From contig OY760517.1 in the NCBI GenBank assembly GCA_963663615.1, positions 3,658,001 through 3,722,000 on the forward strand: 64,000 nt of DNA, read 5' to 3'. Each line of letters opens with the position of its first letter. Position 1 is the stretch's first letter. The translations under genes were made by a program, and so were the position numbers. Of this stretch, positions 1-8,595 are shown in pieces. Below the pieces are notes generated by a model that had not been told where the DNA came from, searched no databases, and saw only the letters and a program-made list of their open reading frames with translations. Origin of the DNA: G963663615 sp963663615 (lineage in GTDB: Bacteria; Bacteroidota; Ignavibacteria; Ignavibacteriales; Melioribacteraceae).

Positions 1-122
1 CCCTACTTTTTTCCCGATGCGTTTATTTAATAATTTTTAAGTCGGCTTATAGTCGGCTTTTTTTTTACCTTCCATTTTACTTATTTTTAGTATTCACAAT
101 TATTATTCTGGCGGATAACACT

Positions 123-2246
123 ATGAAAAAATCTACTAATCTTTTTTATTTACTGATTGTATTGTTTCTATTTAGCTGCTCAGCCTCCGAAACAGCAGTA
201 GTAAATAATGCTCAGGCTACATTTAATCCCGATACCGTTACGGTTAGAAAGTTTGATACCGGTAAAATGTGGACTTTTGAAGATGCACCTGTTGGTTATT
301 TCGAGGATACTTACGGCTTTAAACCCGATGAGGACTGGTTTAAAGATGCCCGTTTATCTGCACTTCAGTTTGCAAGCTGGTGTTCTTCTTCATTCGTATC
401 GGAAGATGGTTTGATTATGACCAACCACCATTGCATTGATTTTAAGACCAAGGATATTCAGGAAGAAGGGGAGAATATTCTTAAAAATGGTTTTTATGCA
501 GAAACTCTTGAAGATGAAAGAAAAGTACCGGGTGTTTTTGTTGATCAGCTTATTTTAACTAAAGACGTAACTAACGAGATTAAACCCGAAGTTGCCAAAG
601 GTAAAACTCTTGAAGAAAAACTGGAGCTTAGATCACAAAAAATTGCCGAGCTTGAAAAACAATATAGCGAAGAAACAGAACTGAAAATTAAAATTGTACC
701 TCTGTACAATGGTGGTAAATATTCACTCTACGGCTACCGCACCTACAATGATGTTAGAATGGTACTTGCCCTTGAAAGCGAAGTTGGACTATATGGTGGC
801 GATCCGGATAACTTTACATATCCACGTTACAATTGCGATTTTGCATTCCTGCGTGTTTACCAGGATGGAAAACCATTAAAAACCAAAAACTTTTTTGAGT
901 GGAGCAAGGAAGGTCCTAAAGAAGGTGAACCACTCTTTTGCATTGGTCGTCCGGGAAGAACCGAACGTCTTAAAACTATGGCACAGTACGAGTACATGAG
1001 AGACTATACAATCCGAAATACTTCTTATATGCTTAATTTTATGGTTGATTTATATGAAAGATTGATGGCTGAAAGTGAAGAAGCAAGACAAAAATACTCG
1101 AATACATTTACCATGATTACCAACTCTGCTAAGGTTTATCGCAACCAATATAAGGCACTTAATGACGAGTATCTTATGGCACGTAAAAAAGCTTTTGAAA
1201 CCGAGCTAAGAATGAAAGTAAGTGCGGATCCGCAACTAAATAAAGAATATGGAACTGTATGGAACGAAATTGAAACACTTACTCAGGAAAAAAGGAAATA
1301 CGCTCCTTACCTTAGTGTATTTCAATATAATGGTTTTATTGCTTCAGGTTACCTAAAACGTGCCCAAAAATTGCTTCAACTCAATAAAAAAGAAGGTTTG
1401 ATAGAAGATGCCGATTCACTAAAACTAATGCTTGATGAAATTTATGACGAGGAAGATGATAGTAAGGTAGATTTTGCCAAACTTGAACTATTAGCTAACC
1501 TCTTTGAAATGAATATAGGCAAAAATGCTGAATACAATAAATATTTTGGTAATAACAGCGGTAAAAAAGCTGCCCAATATATGATTGATAATTCATTTAG
1601 TTCAGATAGAGAAAAACTTGAACAATTTATTCTGGATGGTGGTGATCTTTCTAAAAGCGATGACAAGTTTATACAATTTATACAGGATGCTCCGGGTAAA
1701 GTTAAGAAAGCAACTGCAAGATCCGGTGAAATTAGAGAAACAGAATCTGTTCTGAACGAGCTACTGGGACAGGTAATATTTGCACTAAACGGCACAAATA
1801 TACCTCCTGATGCAACCAGTACATTACGTATAAACGATGGTGTAATGCGTTCCTTTGATTATAACGGTACAATTGCACCAATTAATACAACTTTTTATGG
1901 TTTGTATAACCGTTACTACTCCCACAAGAAAATATTCCCTTGGGACTTACCAAAGAAATGGCTTGATGCCGAAGATGATATGGTTCTCTCTACACCATTA
2001 AACTTTGTTACTACAAACGATATTACCGGTGGAAGCTCTGGTAGCCCGGTAATTAACCAGAAGCAGGAAATTGTTGGTATTGCATTCGATGGTAATGTTG
2101 AATCTATTGCAGGAAGTTACCTGTATGATGATAAACAAAACAGAATGGTAGCAGTTCACTCATCAGGAATTTTGGAAGCTATTGGTAAAGTTTATAAAGC
2201 AAACCGAATTGTAAAGGAATTAAAAACTGGTAAAATTGCTGATTAA
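123..2246 (+). CDS. S46 family dipeptidyl-peptidase (DPP7-like), lipoprotein
   Basis: Serine exopeptidase of family S46 (DPP7/DPP11 type) that removes dipeptides from peptide N-termini in the periplasm or on the cell surface. The 707 aa length is normal for the family. A lipoprotein signal ends at Cys19 (LFSC). The chymotrypsin-like triad is readable: His103 in TNHHC, Asp239 in YNCDFAFL, and Ser639 in GGSSGSP. Eighteen residues after the nucleophile lies Gly657 (FDGN); at this position DPP11 enzymes have Arg and DPP7 enzymes have Gly, so preference for hydrophobic P1 residues is inferred. The start is preceded by a GGCGGA ribosome site. The gene appears to be monocistronic and is followed by a terminator. 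The family call is secure; the specificity is inference. Confidence 0.95.
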   Translation: MKKSTNLFYLLIVLFLFSCSASETAVVNNAQATFNPDTVTVRKFDTGKMWTFEDAPVGYFEDTYGFKPDEDWFKDARLSALQFASWCSSSFVSEDGLIMTNHHCIDFKTKDIQEEGENILKNGFYAETLEDERKVPGVFVDQLILTKDVTNEIKPEVAKGKTLEEKLELRSQKIAELEKQYSEETELKIKIVPLYNGGKYSLYGYRTYNDVRMVLALESEVGLYGGDPDNFTYPRYNCDFAFLRVYQDGKPLKTKNFFEWSKEGPKEGEPLFCIGRPGRTERLKTMAQYEYMRDYTIRNTSYMLNFMVDLYERLMAESEEARQKYSNTFTMITNSAKVYRNQYKALNDEYLMARKKAFETELRMKVSADPQLNKEYGTVWNEIETLTQEKRKYAPYLSVFQYNGFIASGYLKRAQKLLQLNKKEGLIEDADSLKLMLDEIYDEEDDSKVDFAKLELLANLFEMNIGKNAEYNKYFGNNSGKKAAQYMIDNSFSSDREKLEQFILDGGDLSKSDDKFIQFIQDAPGKVKKATARSGEIRETESVLNELLGQVIFALNGTNIPPDATSTLRINDGVMRSFDYNGTIAPINTTFYGLYNRYYSHKKIFPWDLPKKWLDAEDDMVLSTPLNFVTTNDITGGSSGSPVINQKQEIVGIAFDGNVESIAGSYLYDDKQNRMVAVHSSGILEAIGKVYKANRIVKELKTGKIAD

Positions 2247-2269
2247 TTTTGTACATTAAAAATTATTTT

Positions 2270-2302
2270 AGCCTCGCAGATTAATTATTGCGGGGCTTTT
2301 TT
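2270..2302 (+). terminator. Rho-independent terminator after S46 peptidase
   Basis: A 9-bp stem (2270-2278 with 2289-2297, one G-T pair) with a 10-nt loop is followed by a run of T. It sits just after the peptidase stop codon and before the converging acyltransferase gene. Confidence 0.8.
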
Positions 2303-2325
2303 GTACACAGTTAAGTAATCAGCAG

Positions 2326-3495
2326 TCAGTCTATTTGTGCAAAAGGTTTGGTGAAACGATACCTTTTACCATTTAATGTTTTCCCAATAAATGTTGATCT
2401 AACAAACAGGTGGTATGTAATTATAGAAATTGCAAACGAAATAATGTTTACAATTAAAAATTTGGCAATTGTATCCATTTCAATTTGGGCAAGTATTATT
2501 TGCAAAAACATTACTAATGGCAGATGAACAACATATATCCAGTACGAAGCTTCGGAAATATATTGAGCTACTTTTGACTTAAAATTAAGTAACTTGTAGA
2601 ATACTCCTACCAAAATAACGGATAGCAGCCATGTTATAGCAGTGTTTGCCGAAACACTTGCAAATTTGGTAAGGAATCTTTTATCAGCGTGATAGGTGAA
2701 GAATAGCACTATTGCAATTGGAATTAAAACTATAACCGGCAAAATATAATAAACTAGATTGTTCGTTATACTTCGCAAAATAATTTTGTTTTTGAAGATT
2801 AACACACCAAATAAATAGAAACAAGTATAAAACAACCACATGTCTGCCAGGGGCACAAATCCCTTGTCTGGTATATCAAGTAGTACATCCTTCATAAAAA
2901 GAGCCATGGTAAAAGTTGCAATTACAATTACTGATACAAGTAAAATCAACATATATCTGCCAATTTTGAAAACACTTTTGTCTATTACAGCCCAGTAAAC
3001 AAATATGTGCAGCAATACAAGCATAAAGAGATAATACAAATACCATAAATGCTCCGGATTAGCATTCAGGATAACCTTAGGTGAACTAATATAGTTGTAA
3101 ACCTCCGTAAGGTATGCGTAACTAAATCCATTTCCAACATTATAAAAGTCACGAAAAATATATAAAGCCGGAAATACAAATGCGTAAATGGTAACAAATA
3201 TGAGGAATGGAATGAGTATTCGCCTAACCCTGTGTTTCAGGAAATCAGAAATACCGAGTCTGTTTATAAGCATACTACCGAAAAAACCCGACATAATAAA
3301 GAATATGGGCATTCTGAATGTGTGAATAACAAAGTAGATATAAAAGTAAGGATTATACACTTCATTATTCGGAACAATCCACCATTCATTTGAAGTTTCA
3401 ACCAGGAAAAGTGAAGAATGCAGCATAATCCCAAGAAGCATTGCAAATGCTCTCAGGTAATCAAATGAGTATATTCTTGGATTGATACTATTCAT
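2326..3495 (-). CDS. Acyltransferase family 3 membrane protein
   Basis: Integral membrane acyltransferase of the AT3 family (OafA/MdoC-like), which moves acyl groups such as acetyl or succinyl onto sugars of surface glycans. The N-terminus FDYLRAFAMLLGIMLHSSLF carries the usual family start: Arg followed by hydrophobic residues and the His proposed to be catalytic. About ten hydrophobic segments follow over 389 aa, a normal length. No periplasmic SGNH domain is fused. It stands alone, convergent with the S46 peptidase and divergent from the ferredoxin gene, so context gives no substrate. The family call is strong; the acceptor is unknown. Confidence 0.85.
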   Translation of the reverse strand: MNSINPRIYSFDYLRAFAMLLGIMLHSSLFLVETSNEWWIVPNNEVYNPYFYIYFVIHTFRMPIFFIMSGFFGSMLINRLGISDFLKHRVRRILIPFLIFVTIYAFVFPALYIFRDFYNVGNGFSYAYLTEVYNYISSPKVILNANPEHLWYLYYLFMLVLLHIFVYWAVIDKSVFKIGRYMLILLVSVIVIATFTMALFMKDVLLDIPDKGFVPLADMWLFYTCFYLFGVLIFKNKIILRSITNNLVYYILPVIVLIPIAIVLFFTYHADKRFLTKFASVSANTAITWLLSVILVGVFYKLLNFKSKVAQYISEASYWIYVVHLPLVMFLQIILAQIEMDTIAKFLIVNIISFAISIITYHLFVRSTFIGKTLNGKRYRFTKPFAQID

Positions 3496-3772
3496 ACTTT
3501 ATCAGCAGGCTAAATTATTTGGTAGTAAATTGAATAGGTTATAATATTATTGATATAATTTTAATTGTTGGGTATTTTACCATATAAACTTACGATATAT
3601 TATTTTGGATATTAAGTTTGATTTTTCCAACATTTTCGACATTTTTTTTATAAATATTATAGTAACTGTTGGTATTTATTTAAAAAGTAATTAGTTTTTC
3701 AGTGTATCGTAAAAAATACTTGTATATCAAATAATTGCGCTTTTATTACAAATTTAATTTTGAGGAAACAAA

Positions 3773-4072
3773 ATGGCATTAATTATAACTGAAGAATGTA
3801 TAGCATGTAATGCTTGTGAAGCAGAATGTCCAAACACAGCTATTTATTCACCAGGCGAACCATACAATTACGGTGGCGAAGAAAAAGAAGCTTTAAGTGA
3901 TGAATTCACTTATATAGTTCCTGAAAAATGTACAGAGTGTGTTGGTTTTTATGATGAACCACAGTGTATGTCTGCTTGCCCTACCGAAGCTATTGAATAT
4001 GATCCTGATCGTAAGGAAACTAAAGAAGAGCTTATGGCTAAAAAAGAAAAGCTTGATGAAATAGGCAGATAA
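3773..4072 (+). CDS. 2[4Fe-4S] ferredoxin, Alvin/YfhL type
   Basis: Small electron carrier with two cubane clusters. The first motif is C-x2-C-x2-C-x3-C-P (residues about 9-20). The second is the expanded C-x2-C-x8-C-x3-C-P, with FYDEP in the insert. A charged C-terminal helix rich in Lys and Glu follows. The long second motif and the C-terminal extension are the hallmarks of Allochromatium vinosum-type (YfhL-like) ferredoxins, which run at low potential. A GAGG ribosome site lies about 8 nt before the ATG. The gene is single and closed by a strong terminator. No partner oxidoreductase lies nearby. Confidence 0.93.
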   Translation: MALIITEECIACNACEAECPNTAIYSPGEPYNYGGEEKEALSDEFTYIVPEKCTECVGFYDEPQCMSACPTEAIEYDPDRKETKEELMAKKEKLDEIGR

Positions 4073-4100
4073 TTTTTACGATTATATATCGATATATAAA

Positions 4101-4127
4101 CCCCGATGTTCGCGAATCGGGGTTTTC
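4101..4127 (+). terminator. Rho-independent terminator after ferredoxin
   Basis: A 7-bp GC-rich stem (4101-4107 with 4116-4122) has an 8-nt loop and is followed by TTTT. It lies 28 nt beyond the ferredoxin stop codon. Confidence 0.85.
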
Positions 4128-4268
4128 TATTTTAAACCAATCACTTCACATTCTTAATACCATCCCAAATATTGCATGATGAGGCAAAAACCTGTAAACT
4201 TGCAAACCGATAACTGAATTCGTTACAAAATATTTTATTGAATTAGTGAGAATTGTTATTATAGAAAC

Positions 4269-4305
4269 CTGCGATGTTCTGTAAAAACCAATTCGAACAT
4301 CGCAG
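4269..4305 (-). terminator. Hairpin downstream of Asp-box protein
   Basis: A perfect 11-bp inverted repeat (4269-4279 with 4295-4305) has a 15-nt loop. On the minus strand it follows the stop codon of the propeller gene by 14 nt and leads into a moderately T-rich stretch. It is probably its terminator, although the T-run is short. Confidence 0.6.
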
Positions 4306-4319
4306 ATTAAAAATATTTA

Positions 4320-6908
4320 TTACTTGAGAAGCATCATTTTTTTGGAAATAATATGGCTGCCTGATTCAAGTCGGTAAATATAAGTACCGGAAGCTACCAT
4401 ATTACCCGCTTCATTTCTGCCATTCCATTGCAAGTTATATGTACCTTTTGCATACATACGGTTTGCAAGCGTTTTAACCAACTGACCGGTAATATCAAAT
4501 ACCTGTATTTTCACCAATCCGGTTTTTGGAGCAACAAACGATATTGTTGTACTAGGGTTAAATGGATTAGGATAATTTTGTTTTAGCTGGAAATCTTCAG
4601 CAACCTGAACATCCTGTTCAACTATTACCAATGAATTCAGATCGAGCTTGTACATGGACCTACCATGTGTACCGGCAACAAGAAAGTTTTCGGTTGGGTG
4701 AATTTTCAAATCATATACAGATACGAGTGGCATACCTTCACCCAGAACTACCCAACTTGCTCCTGTATCGAATGATACAAACGGTCCAACATCGGTACCA
4801 ACAAAAATCCATGAAGGATTTTCATAATCAACTGCAATGGCATTAACCGGGGAATCGGGAAGATTGCTGCTAATATCCACCCACGTATCTCCCATATCGG
4901 AGCTTCGGAAAACATGCGATTGCGGTTCACCCCATTTTAGACCTGAAAATGTAGCATAAACCACATTTTCATCATGCGGGTCCGGTAATACTCGTGTAAC
5001 CCATCGTTCCGGAGTACCATTATTAATTTGCGTCCATGTATTACCTTTATCGGTAGTTCGCCATATATGTGAATCATCTGTACCAGCATAAATTATATCG
5101 TTATCAATAATAGAAACTCCAATGGTACTCATTGTACCAAAACGCGGATAAAGCGGATTATCTGCTGTAAGTTTATTGCTTATTGGAGTCCAGTTATCCC
5201 CTCTATTGGTAGTACGGTAAATACGGTTCGAGCCATAATAAAGCACTTCAGGATCAATAGGGTCCATAACTACCGGGGTTGACCAGTTTTTCGGTTCATT
5301 ATCATCAATACCGTTCATAATATAGTCATAATTACTACCATCATTCGTAAATCTGTAAAGTACACCATACTGGTATTCCATATAAAAGGTTGTATTATCG
5401 GTATAGTCAACATTTACATAAAAACCGTCACCACCCAAAATTCTCTGCCAACTGTCAATTCCGCCATCATAGGTACGGATTGAATTATTATCCTGTGTGC
5501 CGCCATAAACACGAGCAGGATTTATATAATCAAGTCCAATTTCATAAAACTGTGTTGCAGGAAGATCAACTTCAGCAGACCAGCGAGTTCCGCTATTAGT
5601 TGATTTGGCTATACCACCATCGTTACCAACAAGAACAATATTAGGACTTGAAGGATGAAACGCCATTGCATGAAAATCAACATGCGTATCATTCTCTCCA
5701 ACAATACTCCAGGTTGAGCCACCATTAGATGAATAAGCAAGATATTGATCCAGCATAAAAATTTTGTTTTCATCATTCGGGTGCATTCTCACCTGTCCAA
5801 AATACCAGCTAAATGTAGCAACAGCCTGACCGGCAGAATTAGCAGGATCAATATTTACCCAGGTTTCACCTTTGTTATTCGATTTATACATACCGGAGTA
5901 AGTGCCCCCATCGGTATATAAGGCAATAATAGCTTCTGGGGAGGAAGGACAAACGGCAAACCCGATTCTGCCATTATCACCATTAGCATCCTTTAAGCCT
6001 TCGGGAGTTCCAAGTTCTGTCCAAGTGTCGCCTCCATCAGTGGATCTAAAAATACCGGTAGATGGACCACGAGAAGTTTCAGTCTGACCGTACCCGGCTT
6101 TTCTATATCGTTGCCACATAGCGGCATGTAAAATATTCGAATCTTCTGGCATCATCACAACATCAATACCACCTGTTGAATCATCAACAAACAAAACTTT
6201 TTCCCAGTCGGTACCACCATTTGTTGAACGATAAATACCTCTGTTTTCGCCTTTGCGGAAGTTAGAGCCAACAGCAGCTACAAAAATACGCTGTGTATTA
6301 TCAGGATCAATTATAATTCTTCCAATCTGTGCAGTAAGCTCAAGCCCAATATTATTCCAGGTTGCCCCTGCATCGGTTGATTTGAATACACCATATCCGG
6401 GGAAATTGTTATGAGAACCGTTAGGCTCCCCTGTACCTGCATAAACGATATTTGTATCCACAGGATCAATAGCAAGATCGCCCATAGGGAGAACAGCCTG
6501 ATCATCAAATACCGGAAACCATGTTTCACCAACATTGTACGATTTAAAAATACCACCGGTTGCAGCAGATGCGTAAACGGTGTTACCATCAAGCGGATTA
6601 AATTCAAGATCAACAACTCTACCACCAATATTAACCGGACCAATAAACTCCCATTTTGCTTCCGAAACTCTGCCGGCTTTTTCGATTGCAGCAGAACGTA
6701 TTTGTTGAGTTTGCTTCATAGCATCATACTGTGCCATTTCATCTGCTTCGAAATATGGAAAAGTTCTCTGCATCCAAGCCCACTCGGCAGGATACTGATC
6801 AGGTCCGTCACTTTCCATATTTTTCTGCGAATTAAAATCAATTGCTAGAAATGCAAATGTAATTAACCCCGTAAGCAAGGTAATAACAATCAAAAACTTC
6901 CTTTTCAT
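4320..6908 (-). CDS. Secreted Asp-box (BNR/sortilin-like) beta-propeller protein with T9SS sorting domain
   Basis: Large exported protein built from Asp-box repeats of the form S-x-D-x-G-x-T-W. About ten are visible, for example STDAGATWNN, STDGGDTWTE, TTDKGNTWTQ and SSDMGDTWVD. This is typical of sortilin/VPS10-like or xyloglucanase-like propellers. An N-terminal signal anchor (KRKFLIVITLLTGLITFAFL) precedes it. The last 85 or so residues form a type IX secretion sorting domain starting at NYPNPFNPSTTISF and ending in a basic KKMMLLK tail, so the protein is probably surface-attached or released. The chosen ATG at 6908 has a GGGAG ribosome site six nt upstream; a longer reading to 6962 adds an implausible leader. 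No catalytic residues can be assigned, and the substrate is unknown. Confidence 0.88.
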   Translation of the reverse strand: MKRKFLIVITLLTGLITFAFLAIDFNSQKNMESDGPDQYPAEWAWMQRTFPYFEADEMAQYDAMKQTQQIRSAAIEKAGRVSEAKWEFIGPVNIGGRVVDLEFNPLDGNTVYASAATGGIFKSYNVGETWFPVFDDQAVLPMGDLAIDPVDTNIVYAGTGEPNGSHNNFPGYGVFKSTDAGATWNNIGLELTAQIGRIIIDPDNTQRIFVAAVGSNFRKGENRGIYRSTNGGTDWEKVLFVDDSTGGIDVVMMPEDSNILHAAMWQRYRKAGYGQTETSRGPSTGIFRSTDGGDTWTELGTPEGLKDANGDNGRIGFAVCPSSPEAIIALYTDGGTYSGMYKSNNKGETWVNIDPANSAGQAVATFSWYFGQVRMHPNDENKIFMLDQYLAYSSNGGSTWSIVGENDTHVDFHAMAFHPSSPNIVLVGNDGGIAKSTNSGTRWSAEVDLPATQFYEIGLDYINPARVYGGTQDNNSIRTYDGGIDSWQRILGGDGFYVNVDYTDNTTFYMEYQYGVLYRFTNDGSNYDYIMNGIDDNEPKNWSTPVVMDPIDPEVLYYGSNRIYRTTNRGDNWTPISNKLTADNPLYPRFGTMSTIGVSIIDNDIIYAGTDDSHIWRTTDKGNTWTQINNGTPERWVTRVLPDPHDENVVYATFSGLKWGEPQSHVFRSSDMGDTWVDISSNLPDSPVNAIAVDYENPSWIFVGTDVGPFVSFDTGASWVVLGEGMPLVSVYDLKIHPTENFLVAGTHGRSMYKLDLNSLVIVEQDVQVAEDFQLKQNYPNPFNPSTTISFVAPKTGLVKIQVFDITGQLVKTLANRMYAKGTYNLQWNGRNEAGNMVASGTYIYRLESGSHIISKKMMLLK

Positions 6909-7049
6909 AATACTCCCAAAAGAATGATGCTCAAGATTACTTATTACTTCTTTAAATATCAATGTTAATAGATTGGTATAGTAAACATTGTATTACAGGT
7001 AAAATGAAAATAAGACAAAATATATTAGAGGCGGGCAACTAATATAAAA

Positions 7050-7080
7050 TAAAAAGGGAAACCTAAAATGGTTTCCCTAA
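7050..7080 (-). terminator. Terminator after the hemerythrin pair
   Basis: A perfect 9-bp stem (7055-7063 with 7070-7078) is followed on the minus strand by TTTTTATTTT. It closes the tandem hemerythrin unit and remains intact although the adjacent copy is broken. Confidence 0.8.
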
Positions 7081-7084
7081 AATA

Positions 7085-7492
7085 TCAGACAATTCTTTTA
7101 CCTTCAAAATGAGCTCCATATTCCTTATCCGTTTTCAGGATATGATCTTGCAGCTATTTCGTGAGAAAACTTAAAAGCTTCACCGTTAAAGCTGATTCAC
7201 CGTTATCATACTTTCTTTTGAACTCAACAACCTGATTAACCAGTTTTTCATGTTCCTGCTTATGCGAAATGTACTTGGGATAGCCAGTTTGCACCATAAC
7301 TTTTTCTTCGCTTCGGAAATGATATTTGGTGTAATCAATTAGTTCGATTAGTGTTGCAGCAATTTTTTGTTTACCTACACCCTGACTTATTGAATTGTGC
7401 AGAGCGTTAAGTATTTCTACCAGTTTTTTATGTTCGTTATCGAATAATTCAACATGTGCACTCAGTCGTTCTGTTCAGGATATTAACGCCAT
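7085..7492 (-). pseudogene. Bacteriohemerythrin pseudogene with two in-frame stops
   Basis: This is a second copy of the neighbouring bacteriohemerythrin, exactly the same length (135 codons) and alignable without gaps. Codon 6 is TGA (7475-7477) and codon 113 is TAG (7154-7156); in the intact copy both positions are Trp. Both changes are single G-to-A transitions from TGG. There is no frameshift, and all seven expected iron ligands (His21, His58, Glu62, His77, His81, His117, Asp122) are still encoded. Sequence has otherwise diverged well beyond recent duplication, for example LSAHVELFDNEHKKLVEILN. The start ATGGCGTTAATA and the downstream terminator are also kept. It is probably a recent inactivation; recoding or a sequencing problem cannot be excluded. 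Confidence 0.85.
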
Positions 7493-7510
7493 GTTAGAAT
7501 ATTACTCCTA

Positions 7511-7918
7511 TTAATTTATACCTTTGCTGTTAAAACTTTCCGAGTATTTTTTATCAACACCCTGAATATGTTTCATCAACCAATCTTTAAGAAAATTCAT
7601 TAATTGAATAGATACAACAGCAGAACCCTTTTTGAATTTTTCATTGATATCAACAACCTGCTGAATTAGTTGGGCATGTACTTTTTTATGTTCCTCAAGA
7701 TCGGCATAACCAATTTTAGCCATCATGGCTTCTTCATTAGTAAAATGATAGCGGGTATAACTAATTAATTCGTTTAATATTTTACCCATACTTTCTTTTG
7801 CCTTGCCTTCTCTCATTGCATCATGAAACTGATTAATTAAGTCAACAAGTTTTTTATGTTCGTTATCAAGGTGACGAACCTTAACGCTATATTTTTCGTC
7901 CCAGGTTATTAGTGCCAT
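7511..7918 (-). CDS. Bacteriohemerythrin
   Basis: Single-domain hemerythrin of 135 aa, a cytoplasmic four-helix bundle with a di-iron site that binds O2 and serves in oxygen storage, sensing or delivery. Ligands read in order: His21 (NEHKKL), His58 and Glu62 (YHFTNEE), His77 and His81 (EEHKKVHAQL), and His117 with Asp122 (KHIQGVDKKY). The MALITWDEKYSV start is typical of the family. It is upstream of a same-length paralogue broken by stops, on the same strand with an 18-nt gap, so the two once formed a tandem pair sharing one terminator. Function is secure at family level; the physiological role is not shown by context. Confidence 0.93.
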   Translation of the reverse strand: MALITWDEKYSVKVRHLDNEHKKLVDLINQFHDAMREGKAKESMGKILNELISYTRYHFTNEEAMMAKIGYADLEEHKKVHAQLIQQVVDINEKFKKGSAVVSIQLMNFLKDWLMKHIQGVDKKYSESFNSKGIN

Positions 7919-8541
7919 ATAATTTAAGCCTTTTTAATTTTTACAAAATAGTATATACCAGAATCATTATCGAACTGATTTAGCAAAATTCAAGTTAGTA
8001 TTTATTAATTCTATAAAGTATTAATAGTTGAATAAACTGCTAAATTATTGTCTAATATATTTCTCTATAATTTAATATTTTTACGTCAGAACATCATGCA
8101 GTTATTATTAAAGTATTGGCAAACATCATATTCAACTGTGATATACTCTTTACCCAATAGACATGGTAGCAAGCCCCTATAAAGCAATAATCGGAGTTTA
8201 AAGTATTATTGGCTTTCTCGGCTTATTTAGCACTTTCTAAAATGTTAATAACTTGTTGATAACTCGCAAAACTACGAATCACCTTTTTCAACAATTTTGA
8301 CTTAGCAAACGAATAGTGCGTTTTTAGCCTGTTTTCCAACTTTTATAAAAGTCAACAAAAAATAAAAAAATAGTTTTGTAAAAAACTGCTTGACTTTAAA
8401 ATTGTTAATAACTTCCAAATCATTTAAATGTCATTCTCAGCGTCAATCTGACAAACGCAAATTAATTATTGCCCTTTCATATTAATTCTTTATTAACATC
8501 ACCCCTATTTTTAAATAATTCTTTAATTACTACTACAAACG
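7919..8541. other. Gene-free AT-rich stretch with TTATYAACA motifs
   Basis: About 620 bases with no convincing gene on either strand. Four 9-mers of form TTATYAACA occur, close to the DnaA-box consensus TTATNCACA: 8243-8251, 8254-8262 and 8403-8411 on the minus strand and 8490-8498 on the plus strand. The first two are spaced exactly 11 bp apart. The part near 7919 must hold the hemerythrin promoter. No dnaA, dnaN or rpmH is near, and gene orientation does not switch here, so an origin is not supported. Confidence 0.35.
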
Positions 8542-8577
8542 AAAAAAGCAGACCATAAGTATTTAGTCTGCTTTTTT
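8542..8577 (-). terminator. Terminator after M24 peptidase
   Basis: A perfect 12-bp inverted repeat (8542-8553 with 8566-8577) ends in runs of A and T, so it works as an intrinsic terminator on the minus strand, 18 nt past the peptidase stop codon. Confidence 0.88.
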
Positions 8578-8595
8578 CACCAAAATTTAGTTGTG

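Noticed and set aside
40..70. Terminator-like T-run at the left edge
   Set aside because: AGTCGGC is repeated directly, not inverted, so no hairpin forms in front of the T-run.
6411..6848. 145-codon plus-strand frame
   Set aside because: It lies antisense to the Asp-box propeller gene and its residues show no family pattern.
8243..8498. Replication origin
   Set aside because: DnaA-box-like motifs exist, but there is no dnaA/dnaN/rpmH and genes do not switch strand here.
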